This document shows positions 53,164-61,204 of a stretch of DNA of 64,000 bases, piece after piece. Position numbers and translations under genes: made by a program. The stretch's first letter is position 1. Each line of letters starts with the position of its first letter. The notes beneath the pieces are model-generated. The model was not told where the DNA came from. It saw only the letters and a program-made list of their open reading frames with translations, and made no database searches. Where the stretch lies: positions 2,728,001-2,792,000 of the forward strand of contig NZ_CP029463.1 in NCBI RefSeq assembly GCF_003148385.1, written 5' to 3'. Source of the DNA: Flavobacterium sediminis. Lineage in GTDB: Bacteria; Bacteroidota; Bacteroidia; Flavobacteriales; Flavobacteriaceae.

Positions 53164-54078
53164 TTAGTTTACAGATAATATATTTCCGTCCAAATCTACT
53201 TTTGCATTTACAGTTTGTAAAACTTTTGCACCAAAAGCATTTTTACCTCTGAAGGTCATTTGAACAATTAAATAATTTCCTTTATCCGCATAGGTAGTTT
53301 TAACATGGTCAAAACTAGAAGGGTCGTTCATGTTTTCTTTTACATAATCTTTTAATGCAGAATGAGAGCCATCCCATGAAGAAAATTGCATTTGAATCTT
53401 TTTTTGTCTGTTAAGCAATTCAATATTCTTTTCTTCTTGTTCTTTGTTAGGCAATAGTATAATTGAAGTATTAAATTCTAACTTTAATTTAGAGTTGTAC
53501 AAACTGTCCAGATTCTTTTTATATACAGATTCGTACATTTGAGCCATATCTCGCCATTTCCCTTTTGTAGCTTCTTTATTCAATTGAAAGAAAATAGTAT
53601 CTCTGTTTTCATTAATAGAATATTTATTTATATAGCTTCCGTTCCACGTAGAAACAATACTGTCCGACCATTTATTTTGAAAAGATTTTAAATTCTCTAA
53701 CACTTGAATTTGTTCTTGTTCTTTTTTTAACTCCAGGTCTTTTAATTTATTTTTTGAAAGCTCAATTTTAGAAAGTGCATCATTGTAATTTTCATTACTA
53801 GAACTAACACTTTCAAAATCTTTTATAGCAAGCTCATATTTTCCATTTTTAAAGTTTTCTAAGCCACTTTTATAATAATCTATAGGATTTAGTATAGCCA
53901 ATATAAAAACTAACAAGAGTAATGAGGAAATTAAGGCAAAGAATGTGTAAAGCAACTTTTTCCAAAGTGCAGACTGTTTCTTAAACATTCCAAAAATTCC
54001 AACTGGAGGAAAGAGAAAAAGAAGAGCAATTAATAAAGGTTTATTGTTAAACCATTTCTTAGAATTTTCAATAGTCAT
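53164..54078 (-). CDS. Hypothetical membrane protein with TPR-like and C-terminal globular domain
   Basis: A 304-residue protein with two N-terminal membrane segments (about 14-31 and 42-63). A short TPR-like helix pair follows (NPIDYYKSGLENFKNGKYEL, DFESV), then a charged coiled-coil region. The C-terminal ~75 residues (WDGSHSALKDYVKENMNDPS, then TFRGKNAFGAKV) match a domain often seen at the end of small bacterial membrane proteins. It is 16 bases upstream of the lipoprotein gene and on the opposite strand to the defence-like operon. Role unknown. Confidence 0.55.
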   Translation of the reverse strand: MTIENSKKWFNNKPLLIALLFLFPPVGIFGMFKKQSALWKKLLYTFFALISSLLLLVFILAILNPIDYYKSGLENFKNGKYELAIKDFESVSSSNENYNDALSKIELSKNKLKDLELKKEQEQIQVLENLKSFQNKWSDSIVSTWNGSYINKYSINENRDTIFFQLNKEATKGKWRDMAQMYESVYKKNLDSLYNSKLKLEFNTSIILLPNKEQEEKNIELLNRQKKIQMQFSSWDGSHSALKDYVKENMNDPSSFDHVKTTYADKGNYLIVQMTFRGKNAFGAKVLQTVNAKVDLDGNILSVN

Positions 54079-54154
54079 AAATATTCAAATTAAATTTCAC
54101 AAATCTATTTTGACTATTTAGAATAACCATGTGGAAAACCGTAATACAAAAAAA

Positions 54155-54290
54155 AGCGTACCACGCATCACATTACTGCTTACATGGCTCGGCAAAGCCC
54201 AAACACAAATAACGGAGCAGGTACGCCAGACGGCGTACTTCTATTATTGCCCCTTGTGTTTGTATTTGAATTTTGCCGATTCTGTAAACA
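54155..54290. other. Nested hairpin structure in a GC-richer intergenic island
   Basis: Stems nest in order: TCGGCAAA (54189) with TTTGCCGA (54272); CAAACACAA (54200) with TTGTGTTTG (54254); and GTACGCC-AGAC-GGCGTAC (54221-54238) at the apex. A further GCGTACC (54155) can pair with GGTACGC (54220). The block is clearly GC-richer than its surroundings and has no gene. It may be a structured RNA or a recombination site. Confidence 0.6.
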
Positions 54291-54317
54291 AGGACTTCTA
54301 AAGAGTACATATTTTTT

Positions 54318-54377
54318 ACCTCAACTGATGAGGTTATATTTTCTATAACAAATCTACATATTTTTTAATTAAATTTG
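54318..54377 (+). promoter_or_regulatory. Promoter region of the HEPN/CoiA-like operon
   Basis: TAAATTTG (54370-54377) fits TAnnTTTG, 15 bases before the ATG at 54393. Upstream are two dyads: ACCTCA-ACTGA-TGAGGT (about 54318-54334) and GTTATA-TTTTC-TATAAC (54333-54349). These could be operators. No convincing -33 element was seen. Confidence 0.4.
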
Positions 54378-54392
54378 AGTAAAATTAAATAG

Positions 54393-54695
54393 ATGAGACC
54401 TAAACTGTTATTTTTATTTATGTTTCTGTTATTAGGGTTTAAATCATATTCTCAAAAAGTTTTTTATACAGATAATCCAAAAGAGGCAAATTATAAAATT
54501 ATTATTACTGAAAATGAATATGATGCAAACTGGATTGTATTAAAAACGAAATGGATTAGAAATGTAAAAAAAGGAGTTTGGTTTGAAGTAAAATATAAAA
54601 ACGAAGCAGATTTAATCGTTTATATAGTAAATGAAAAATATCTTTCCGATAAGGTTGTATTTTTTACGGAGTATGAGAGTAAAATAAAATATTAA
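54393..54695 (+). CDS. DUF6150 family protein
   Basis: A 100-residue secreted protein: signal peptide (residues 3-20, ending KSYSQ), then the DUF6150 pattern KVFYTDNPKEANYKIIITEN, EYDANWIVLKTKW, and VWFEVKYKNEADLIVYIV. These are short repeated beta elements rich in Asp/Ala/Asn. The function is unknown. It is four bases upstream of the 310-aa gene and so shares its transcript, which is odd for a secreted protein beside cytoplasmic HEPN genes. Confidence 0.7.
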   Translation: MRPKLLFLFMFLLLGFKSYSQKVFYTDNPKEANYKIIITENEYDANWIVLKTKWIRNVKKGVWFEVKYKNEADLIVYIVNEKYLSDKVVFFTEYESKIKY

Positions 54696-54699
54696 AAAA

Positions 54700-55632
54700 A
54701 TGGATTTAAACCTATTGACAATTTCAAGAAGAGCGGGACTTAGTCGTATAATAGAAACTTCTTTTAATGATGCAAACAAAAAAATTTTAGAGTTAAAAAA
54801 TATCAACGATAAAATTTATAATTCAGATGAATTTTCAATTGAAGAGAAACTACAAAATTGTGAATTTACAATAATTGGTTTAGTCAGCATTTTTGAACAT
54901 CAAATAAATGAAATTCTTAAACAGATTTTAATTTCATATCCCAAAAAATTTGGTGCAAAGAAATTTGAAATAGATGAATTACTGGAGGAAGGCTCAATAT
55001 TAGAATTGTTTCATAAAAAAGCAACTCAAAAAATACTTGACCTTGCTTATGGTAAGTTTGATAGTTTTATAAAATCTTTTTCAGATACTTTAGAGTTAAC
55101 CTCAATATTAGATGAAATTTTAATAAACGAAGTAAATGAAATAAAATGTACAAGGGACTGTATTATACATTCGCAAGGAAAAGCTACAGATTTATATTTC
55201 AGTAAAACTGGTTCAAATGCTAGACAAAATAATAGTAAGAATAGGCTGGATGTAGATTATAATTATGTGAAAAATGCAATTATAAAAATACAGCAACTTT
55301 TACATGATATAGAGAGTAGAGTCCCAAATAAATATAAATTGTCGAATAGAAGTTATGTCTTTAAACAAATGTGGGAGGCAACTTGTTTGAATAAACGAAT
55401 TTCATTTGATACAGCTTGGATAATTGTAAGTCCTAGTATGGTAAGACCAATTGATATTGAGCGAGAATTTGGTTTTTCTAGTTCAGAGATGGAAGTTTAC
55501 AATTTATTTAGGCAAATGTATAGTTATAATAGATATAAGGTAGATTTTAGTTTTTATTTTTCAAGATGGAAACCCCAATCTAATGAATATCAAATTGCAA
55601 TTTCTTGGCTAGATTATCAATTTTATTTTTAA
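54700..55632 (+). CDS. HEPN-like protein with RX4H motif, putative ribonuclease
   Basis: A 310-residue, mostly helical protein. FTIIGLVSIFEHQINEILKQ (about 56-75) and the helix ending in KCTRDCIIHSQG (Arg152, His157) give the RX4H motif of HEPN nucleases. The family otherwise is unfamiliar. The C-terminal ~90 residues contain MVRPIDIEREFGFSSSEMEV and SFYFSRW. It starts four bases after the DUF6150 gene and ends 11 bases before the CoiA-like gene. HEPN proteins cut RNA in toxin-antitoxin and anti-phage systems, so this is a likely effector or sensor of the operon. The motif is seen; activity is inferred. Confidence 0.55.
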   Translation: MDLNLLTISRRAGLSRIIETSFNDANKKILELKNINDKIYNSDEFSIEEKLQNCEFTIIGLVSIFEHQINEILKQILISYPKKFGAKKFEIDELLEEGSILELFHKKATQKILDLAYGKFDSFIKSFSDTLELTSILDEILINEVNEIKCTRDCIIHSQGKATDLYFSKTGSNARQNNSKNRLDVDYNYVKNAIIKIQQLLHDIESRVPNKYKLSNRSYVFKQMWEATCLNKRISFDTAWIIVSPSMVRPIDIEREFGFSSSEMEVYNLFRQMYSYNRYKVDFSFYFSRWKPQSNEYQIAISWLDYQFYF

Positions 55633-55643
55633 AGGTTTATTAA

Positions 55644-57320
55644 ATGAGTACAAAAAGAACCATACAAGAAGTTTTAAATAAAGAGGATGGAAACCCAATT
55701 GATGCCGATATTTTTTTCAATCAAAGTAAAAATGTAATTTGGAAACGTAGAATTGAATTACAAGAGGTTATTAAAGGTATAAGGGAGCCTATTTTTGTAT
55801 GTTATTTTTGTAATCAAAATATTAAGATAAATGGAGGTAAAGGGTTAAGAAAGAAAGTATTGCATTTTGCACATCAAAAAGAAAAAGGAGATTGCATTTT
55901 AAAGACAGATGCAAAGCCTACAAGAGAACAAATTGAACGTGTAAAATATAATGGTGCAAAAGAAGGATTATTGCATTTTGAAACAAAACATTTAATTAAA
56001 AACATTCTTGAATTAAATAAAGACTTTTCAAATATTCTAGTAGAAAAAGTGGTTAAATGTAACTCTAATTATCTTGAATGGAAAAAACCAGATATTAAGA
56101 CGAATTACAAAAATGTTGAGGTAGTTTTTGAAATTCAATTATCTACTACATTCTTAAGCGTTATAGTTGATAGAGAACACTTTTATAAAACAAATAACAT
56201 TTATCTTTTATGGATTTTCAAAGATTTTGAAATTGACGACTTAAAACAACTTTTTACCCAAAAAGATGTTTTTTATTCCAACAATAGAAATGCTTTCGTA
56301 TTGGATGAAGTGGCAATAAATTTATCATTACAAAATAAGGAACTATATCTTTTATGTTATTATCAAAAGCCAAAAATTGTAAACTTAAAAATTGATTATG
56401 ATTGGTGTTTTGAATATGTAAGTTTTGATAAATTGATTTTTAATGAAGTTGATTATAAAATCTTTTATTTTGATGTGAAAAAAGCAGAGGAAATTTTAAA
56501 TAATGAGATTTTAGCAACTCAAAAAGAAATAAGAGAAAAGGAACTAAAAGAGCAACAAAAAGCCAAAGAGAATGCTTTAAAACTTCTAAAAGAGAAAAAG
56601 AAAAATATTGAGTATGATTATGAAGATTACAATTATTCATACTATGAAGATGAGATTGAGGATGAAGTTAGAATACCAGAATTAACAACAAGTCAAAAAC
56701 TAATTCGAGATAAAAATATTGCTTTTGATGAGAATAATAGAAGTACAATAATTGATTTAAGAAACGATTTTTTTTTAACTAATTATCAGCGATTGTTTTT
56801 AATGCAACAGAGTGAAATGTATGATAAGATTTTTGAGTTTTTCAAGGATGAGTACACTTTTACAAAAGAAGATAAAGAGTTTATTAATAATGAATTTAAT
56901 AGAAAAACTCAAAGTTCAGATAAACTAAACGAAAATACAATTGTCTACTATATTTCAATAAGTATTTTTTTGAGTAGATTGACTAATTATAAAGAATTAT
57001 ATATTAATTATAATGTATCAATTCAGCAGTTACTTTTTGCAATTTTATCAATTAAAATAAAAAAAGTTATAGGAAATAATTTTTCAAATTTAATTCAAGT
57101 TGTTAATCATTATACTAATTTGAAAAATGATAGAGTTGTATTCTTTGATGTTATTGTAAAAGCAATTGAAACCTATTGGGGAATTGATAAATTTTGCAAT
57201 AGTGAGGATAAAAAAGGTTTGCTGAAACCTAAAATTTTAAATACTAACAATTGGAAACCCCAACAAGACGGCAAATACAATGAAATAGTTTCAATTGTTT
57301 TTCCAGAAATTAAATTTTAA
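55644..57320 (+). CDS. CoiA/DUF6035-like protein with zinc site and PD-(D/E)xK-type nuclease motif
   Basis: A 558-residue protein. A Cys/His cluster comes first (FVCYFCNQNI with Cys53 and Cys56, then LHFAHQKEKGDC with His74, His77 and Cys84), the CoiA-like zinc finger. Next comes WKKPDIKTNYKNVEVVFEIQ (Asp150, Glu163, Gln165), a PD...ExQ nuclease motif as in CoiA. Around residues 290-340 a long Lys/Glu coiled coil and an acidic Tyr-rich stretch (YDYEDYNYSYYEDEIEDE) precede a helical C-terminus. DUF6035 is the closest family I know. It probably binds or cuts DNA. It sits between two HEPN-motif genes with gaps of 11 and 2 bases. Confidence 0.6.
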   Translation: MSTKRTIQEVLNKEDGNPIDADIFFNQSKNVIWKRRIELQEVIKGIREPIFVCYFCNQNIKINGGKGLRKKVLHFAHQKEKGDCILKTDAKPTREQIERVKYNGAKEGLLHFETKHLIKNILELNKDFSNILVEKVVKCNSNYLEWKKPDIKTNYKNVEVVFEIQLSTTFLSVIVDREHFYKTNNIYLLWIFKDFEIDDLKQLFTQKDVFYSNNRNAFVLDEVAINLSLQNKELYLLCYYQKPKIVNLKIDYDWCFEYVSFDKLIFNEVDYKIFYFDVKKAEEILNNEILATQKEIREKELKEQQKAKENALKLLKEKKKNIEYDYEDYNYSYYEDEIEDEVRIPELTTSQKLIRDKNIAFDENNRSTIIDLRNDFFLTNYQRLFLMQQSEMYDKIFEFFKDEYTFTKEDKEFINNEFNRKTQSSDKLNENTIVYYISISIFLSRLTNYKELYINYNVSIQQLLFAILSIKIKKVIGNNFSNLIQVVNHYTNLKNDRVVFFDVIVKAIETYWGIDKFCNSEDKKGLLKPKILNTNNWKPQQDGKYNEIVSIVFPEIKF

Positions 57321-57322
57321 AT

Positions 57323-58759
57323 ATGAGTTCAAAAAGAATACCTTTTTTCTATAATAAAAAGCCTATAACTTTTATCAATGACTTTGAAATACCTAAAAAA
57401 GGTATTTTTAGAAAGTCAAAATCTTCATTAGATGGAATTGATGAGGTTGAGTTATCTAGCTTGAAAAATGAGTTTAAAGTTGAATTTGATTTTAATAAGT
57501 ATAGCAGAAAAAGTAAAAACATTGGTGTTGGAGATGTTATTAAAAAAGTAAATTTTGACTCTAATGAAAAAACAATAATTTTCAATAGTGTATTTATTGG
57601 TAGATTTTCAAATCAAAGTTTAGAAGGCTCAATTAATGAATTACATTCTAAAGGTTTTTCAAAATCAAAAAAACAATACTTTAAATTTGTTATTCCAAAT
57701 TCAAAATCTTTAGATATACACTTTCAAATTGACCACATAGTTATTGAAAATGATTACGGCATCCGTTCAAGTGTAGCAACAAAAATAAATCTAATGGATG
57801 AAGAAATATTTATAATGGAGGAAAAGGATGAAAATAAAAACAAATACATTATTATTGAATCTCGGAAAAAGCAAACTTACGAGGAATTTAGTAATAAAAC
57901 ATTTGCTATAAGGATAGCTTTAGGTTACGTTTCGGGGTATTTTGCAGGAAATAAAGGTTATTTCTTTTCTTATTCAAATGCAAAGATGGAAAACTACAAT
58001 GATTTTTATTTTACCTCATTAAGAGATGAAATAAAAACATTAATGAATCCAATAAATACAAACCCATTTTCTTGGTTAAATGATTACAGAAAGGTTGCAG
58101 AAAAATATTATAAATTGAAAATATTTAGACCTTTAACAATTAGTGAATTTTCATTTTTATGCAATAAATTAATTACAAATGATGAATTTACAGCAACGAT
58201 ATTGTTAATCATTGAATCAACAAAGGCAAGTCTTATTTTTAGACCAAGTGGATATTCCATAGCACTTGAAACACTATCGGATATTATAATTGGAGCAGAA
58301 AAGGAAAAAATAGCACCAATAAATTCAAAACAAGATTTTAAAGATTTTAAAATAGACTTAATTGAAGTATTAAATAAGCATTCAACTAAAGAATCATTTA
58401 TAGATGTTAATACGTTAAAAGTAAGGATTGAAAATATTAATCAAATTACTAATTTAGAAAGTTTAAAGAAACCTTTTTCAATATTAGGAATTACTTTATT
58501 AGATGAGGATTTGAAAGTGATTAAGTCGAGAAATGATTTTTTACATGGTAGAGTTCCAGATTTTAAAAAACAAGGTGCAAATCGCTCAATTGAATTAAAA
58601 GATTATGATTTATACTATGCTAGTGTTAGACTTTATACACTTTTAAATGTTTTGATTTTTAAAATGATTGGATTTGATAACTATATTTTAAATTTTCCAA
58701 AGATTTATGAAAAGAATACAAAGTTCAAAGTAAAAGAAAAACATTATAGAAGGGTTTAA
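57323..58759 (+). CDS. ApeA-like protein with C-terminal HEPN domain
   Basis: A 478-residue protein. The N-terminal ~240 residues look like a beta-rich sensor (KTIIFNSVFIGRFSNQSLEG, FKFVIPNSKSLDIHFQIDHI, FAIRIALGYVSGYFAGNKGY), similar in plan to the ApeA N-terminal domain. The C-terminal ~130 residues are helical with VIKSRNDFLHGR (Arg403, His408), the classic RNxxxHG form of HEPN ribonucleases. In ApeA-type defence the N-terminal part senses phage and HEPN cuts tRNA or mRNA. It starts two bases after the CoiA-like gene. Family placement is by motif and plan only. Confidence 0.6.
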   Translation: MSSKRIPFFYNKKPITFINDFEIPKKGIFRKSKSSLDGIDEVELSSLKNEFKVEFDFNKYSRKSKNIGVGDVIKKVNFDSNEKTIIFNSVFIGRFSNQSLEGSINELHSKGFSKSKKQYFKFVIPNSKSLDIHFQIDHIVIENDYGIRSSVATKINLMDEEIFIMEEKDENKNKYIIIESRKKQTYEEFSNKTFAIRIALGYVSGYFAGNKGYFFSYSNAKMENYNDFYFTSLRDEIKTLMNPINTNPFSWLNDYRKVAEKYYKLKIFRPLTISEFSFLCNKLITNDEFTATILLIIESTKASLIFRPSGYSIALETLSDIIIGAEKEKIAPINSKQDFKDFKIDLIEVLNKHSTKESFIDVNTLKVRIENINQITNLESLKKPFSILGITLLDEDLKVIKSRNDFLHGRVPDFKKQGANRSIELKDYDLYYASVRLYTLLNVLIFKMIGFDNYILNFPKIYEKNTKFKVKEKHYRRV

Positions 58760-58771
58760 AAGAGCAAAAGA

Positions 58772-58789
58772 GGCAACTATAACGGCAAC
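58772..58789. repeat. Arm-type repeat, right end of element B
   Basis: GGCAACTATAACGGCAAC, the counterpart of 49322-49339, 57 bp inside core site 3. Confidence 0.5.
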
Positions 58790-58796
58790 CAAAAAT

Positions 58797-58834
58797 AAAA
58801 AACCCTTGAAAGTATTTGATTTTCAAGGGTTTGT
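58797..58834 (-). terminator. Terminator beside core site 3
   Basis: AAACCCTTGAAA and TTTCAAGGGTTT flank GTATTTGAT. On the minus strand it ends in TTTTTTATTTTT. It probably also stops the defence-like operon on the plus strand. Confidence 0.75.
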
Positions 58835-58845
58835 AATTTGAAGTG

Positions 58846-58863
58846 GCGGAGAAAGAGGGATTT
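58846..58863. repeat. Core (att-like) site 3, right end of element B
   Basis: GCGGAGAAAGAGGGATTT, identical over 18 bases to core site 1. As at site 1, the tRNA T-arm is not continued (ATTTATCATCC follows). Confidence 0.65.
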
Positions 58864-59101
58864 ATCATCCTCTTCTAATCGCTTGATATTATTGGTTTTA
58901 ACAATTTTAAAAATCCTAGGGTCTCGCTTTTGCATCGATAAATAATGTGCAAATTTTTCGAAATCTTATTAGTACAAATCTATGAAAATTAGAGGATTAA
59001 ACAAAGTAAAAAAGTATAATTATTGTTCATTTATTGAACTGGTTAAGAGTGTAAAAAGGGTTTGAAATGAAGTTTAATAATTAATACTTTCTTTCTCAAT
59101 C

Positions 59102-59305
59102 TTATCCAACAATTAAAGGTTCTACTTGTTCAATCTTTAAGCTTGTGTAGTTACAGAACTCTTCAACCGATACAAACTCATTTTCAAGCTTTTTAAGGTC
59201 AGTTCTTATCTTTTGTAATAATCTTGCACTTTGTCTATAACTCTTCCCTGTAATGCGTTGTATGTCCTTTGGATAGATACATATTCTCTTTTTTTCAATT
59301 TTCAT
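59102..59305 (-). CDS. Small conserved protein of the duplicated cassette, probably DNA-binding (copy 2)
   Basis: A 67-residue protein (MKIEKKRICIYPKDIQRITG start) of the same type as the one at 11565-11768: the first half is nearly the same (SYRQSARLLQKI), the second half differs (VSVEEFCNYTSLKIEQVEPL). It is again divergent from the 252-aa gene, with 285 bp between. Both genes begin at the same point of a shared CATACTTTATCTAT sequence. Confidence 0.6.
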   Translation of the reverse strand: MKIEKKRICIYPKDIQRITGKSYRQSARLLQKIRTDLKKLENEFVSVEEFCNYTSLKIEQVEPLIVG

Positions 59306-59453
59306 ACTTTATCTATGCCTTTGACTAGGCTTTGAATTACTTATTTCATACTGATTATCAGAATTAATTTTAGTAAAAATAATTATTATTTGAACTGGTT
59401 CAGAAACGATAAATGAACTTGTTTAGATGTCATATGTGTCGGATTTGGACAAA

Positions 59454-59472
59454 TGTGTCATGTGATGACACA
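59454..59472. promoter_or_regulatory. Palindrome in the divergent region of cassette copy 2
   Basis: TGTGTCAT-GTG-ATGACACA is a perfect 8+8 dyad. A neighbouring GTGTCGGATTTGGACA word (59437-59450) is shared in altered form with copy 1 (about 11888-11903). Likely operator; the regulator is unknown. Confidence 0.45.
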
Positions 59473-59590
59473 CTACTTTGAAACTTTCATTTATTGTTTA
59501 AATTTTGTTTCTAAATCAATCTAAAAATGTTGCAACGTGATGGAGATTGAAGGAGTTTTTAACTGATTTATTAATAAAATTTTTGAAGTT

Positions 59591-60349
59591 ATGGCTAGAC
59601 AGAAAGGCATAATTAAATTGAAAGGTACTATCGGGGATATTACCTTTTACAAAACGCAAGATGGTCATTTGGCTCGTGAGAAAGGTGGAATTGACGCGAG
59701 CAGAATTGCGAGTGATCCTGCGTTCCAGAGAACGCGTGAAAACGGTTCCGAATTTGGTAGAGCTGGAAAAGCCGGAAAGATTTTACGAACTGCTTTGCGC
59801 CCATTGCTTTTGAATTCTGCTGATGGTAGAATGGTGAGTCGTTTGACTCAAACAATGGTAAAAGTAATTCAAGCGGATGCTGTGAGTGAAAGAGGATTAC
59901 GAAATGTAATTGATGGTGAAATTGAATTGGTACTTGGATTCGAATTTAATATTCGTGGAAAACTAGGTACTTCTTTATTTGCTCCGTTTACCTCAGCGAT
60001 TGACAGAGCTGCCGGAACGTTAAGCGTTTCTATTCCATCTTTTGTACCTGCGAATATGATTGCTGCTCCAAGTGGAACAACTCACTTTAAAGTGATTTCT
60101 GGAGGAGCTGAAATCGATTTTACGAACGAAACCTATGTAGTAGAAACTACCGAAACCGCAATTTTACCTTGGGATGGAACTGCTACAGCTGTAATCAACT
60201 TGAGTAATGCTGTTACAGCTAACTCTACACAACCTTTAGTTTTGGCTTTAGGTATTGAATTTTACCAAGAGATTAATGGGCAAATGTACCCTTTGAAAAA
60301 TGGTGCTTTCAACCCGTTATCGATTGTTAAAGTTGATGGTGGCGTGTAA
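59591..60349 (+). CDS. 252-residue conserved protein of unknown function, cassette copy 2
   Basis: It differs from the protein at 12035-12793 at two residues only (Ser for Asp in LSVSIP, Gln for His in NSTQP), while the DNA has many silent changes, mostly third-position. That pattern shows the protein is under strong purifying selection and is not simply a very recent copy. The stop again overlaps the DUF5675 ATG. Upstream sequence is only patchily related to copy 1 apart from the start region (TTTTGAAGTTATGG). Confidence 0.8.
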   Translation: MARQKGIIKLKGTIGDITFYKTQDGHLAREKGGIDASRIASDPAFQRTRENGSEFGRAGKAGKILRTALRPLLLNSADGRMVSRLTQTMVKVIQADAVSERGLRNVIDGEIELVLGFEFNIRGKLGTSLFAPFTSAIDRAAGTLSVSIPSFVPANMIAAPSGTTHFKVISGGAEIDFTNETYVVETTETAILPWDGTATAVINLSNAVTANSTQPLVLALGIEFYQEINGQMYPLKNGAFNPLSIVKVDGGV

Positions 60350-60744
60350 TGGTTATTTGGTTAACTAGAACTTATTTCCCTGAAGGAACTAATGGAAAAC
60401 TCGAATGTGAAGGCAAATTGATATGTAATACCATAGAATTGCCTTGGAAGATGAACGAAACAAGAGTTTCCTGTATTCCGGAAGGGAAATATTTTATTAG
60501 AAAGCGATATAGCTCAAAATTCAAATGGCATTTGGAATTAGTGGATGTGCCAAATAGAAAATTTATTCTTGTTCATCCAGCTAATAATGCACAGAAGGAA
60601 TTACAAGGCTGTATTGCTCCGGTTACTAAACTTTCTGGACCAGGACTTGGATTACTTTCGATAAAAGCTTTTGAGAAGCTTAAAAGCATTGTTTACAAAG
60701 CTTTGGATAATCAAGAAAGTGTTACGTTAATTGTTCAATCTTAA
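60349..60744 (+). CDS. DUF5675 family protein with L,D-transpeptidase-like His/Cys motif (copy 2)
   Basis: 131 residues, four different from copy 1: Phe for Tyr in SKFKW, Val for Phe in ILVHP, Ile for Arg in LSIKAF and Gln for His in NQES. The putative catalytic His and the Cys of QGCIAPV are kept. Coupled to the 252-aa gene by one overlapping base and followed nine bases later by the 71-aa membrane protein gene. Confidence 0.75.
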   Translation: MVIWLTRTYFPEGTNGKLECEGKLICNTIELPWKMNETRVSCIPEGKYFIRKRYSSKFKWHLELVDVPNRKFILVHPANNAQKELQGCIAPVTKLSGPGLGLLSIKAFEKLKSIVYKALDNQESVTLIVQS

Positions 60745-60753
60745 ATTTTAATT

Positions 60754-60969
60754 ATGAAAAATATAGTTAATAGAGTTTCGGCTCCCACACCTAAGTTTTT
60801 TAAAGTGCTTCGTACTATTGGTTTGGCATTAGCTGCAGTTGGTGGAACTATTTTAGCAGCTCCAGTAGCTTTGCCAGTTGTTGTTACAACCATTGGCGGT
60901 TATGTTGCGGTTGCTGGAAGTGTTTTGACAGCTGCAAGTCAGTTGACAATTCCAAATGACAGCGAATAA
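60754..60969 (+). CDS. 71-residue membrane protein, holin-like in form (copy 2)
   Basis: Identical to copy 1 except Ala for Val in GLALAAV. Two hydrophobic segments in a hairpin, basic N-terminus, acidic C-terminus. The 58-aa gene starts inside its last 14 bases, exactly as in copy 1. Confidence 0.65.
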   Translation: MKNIVNRVSAPTPKFFKVLRTIGLALAAVGGTILAAPVALPVVVTTIGGYVAVAGSVLTAASQLTIPNDSE

Positions 60970-61132
60970 TCACACGCTAATAGGTACTGCAGGTGGTACA
61001 TTTTTAAGTATTGCACCAAATATTCAATCTGAAGATATTGCAAAAACGGTTATCTTAGCCACTATTGGAGCTGTAGTCAGTTTTACTATTTCGTTAGTAC
61101 TTAAAAGCCTGAATAAGAAGCACAAAAAATAA
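60956..61132 (+). CDS. 58-residue membrane protein (copy 2), overlapping the previous gene
   Basis: Protein sequence identical to copy 1 (MTANNHTLIGTAGG start, one membrane segment, KSLNKKHKK end), with silent differences such as GGAGGT to GGTGGT and CCCAAT to CCAAAT. Terminator at 61174. Confidence 0.65.
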   Translation: MTANNHTLIGTAGGTFLSIAPNIQSEDIAKTVILATIGAVVSFTISLVLKSLNKKHKK

Positions 61133-61173
61133 GTTTAGCCCTAGTTGTGGTGACCTTTGGGTTAAACAAAACG

Positions 61174-61204
61174 AAAGCCTAGTCGTAAGACCAGGCTTTT
61201 TTTA
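61174..61204 (+). terminator. Terminator of the cassette operon (copy 2)
   Basis: AAAGCCTAGTC and GACCAGGCTTT pair around GTAA, followed by TTTTTTAT. The stem sequence differs fully from copy 1, although structure and position are the same. Confidence 0.8.

Larger units (their letters stand above)
49189..58858. mobile_element. Element B: ~9.7-kb integrative element with putative defence cargo
   Basis: It runs between core sites 2 and 3 (direct 13-bp repeats). It begins with its own integrase (now frameshifted) and an excisionase-like gene, has a Rep-like winged-helix gene with 22-bp iterons, and ends with a three-gene HEPN/CoiA-like operon. GGCAACTWWAACGGCAAC repeats lie inside both ends (49322 and 58772). 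No mobilisation genes were seen. Confidence 0.6.
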
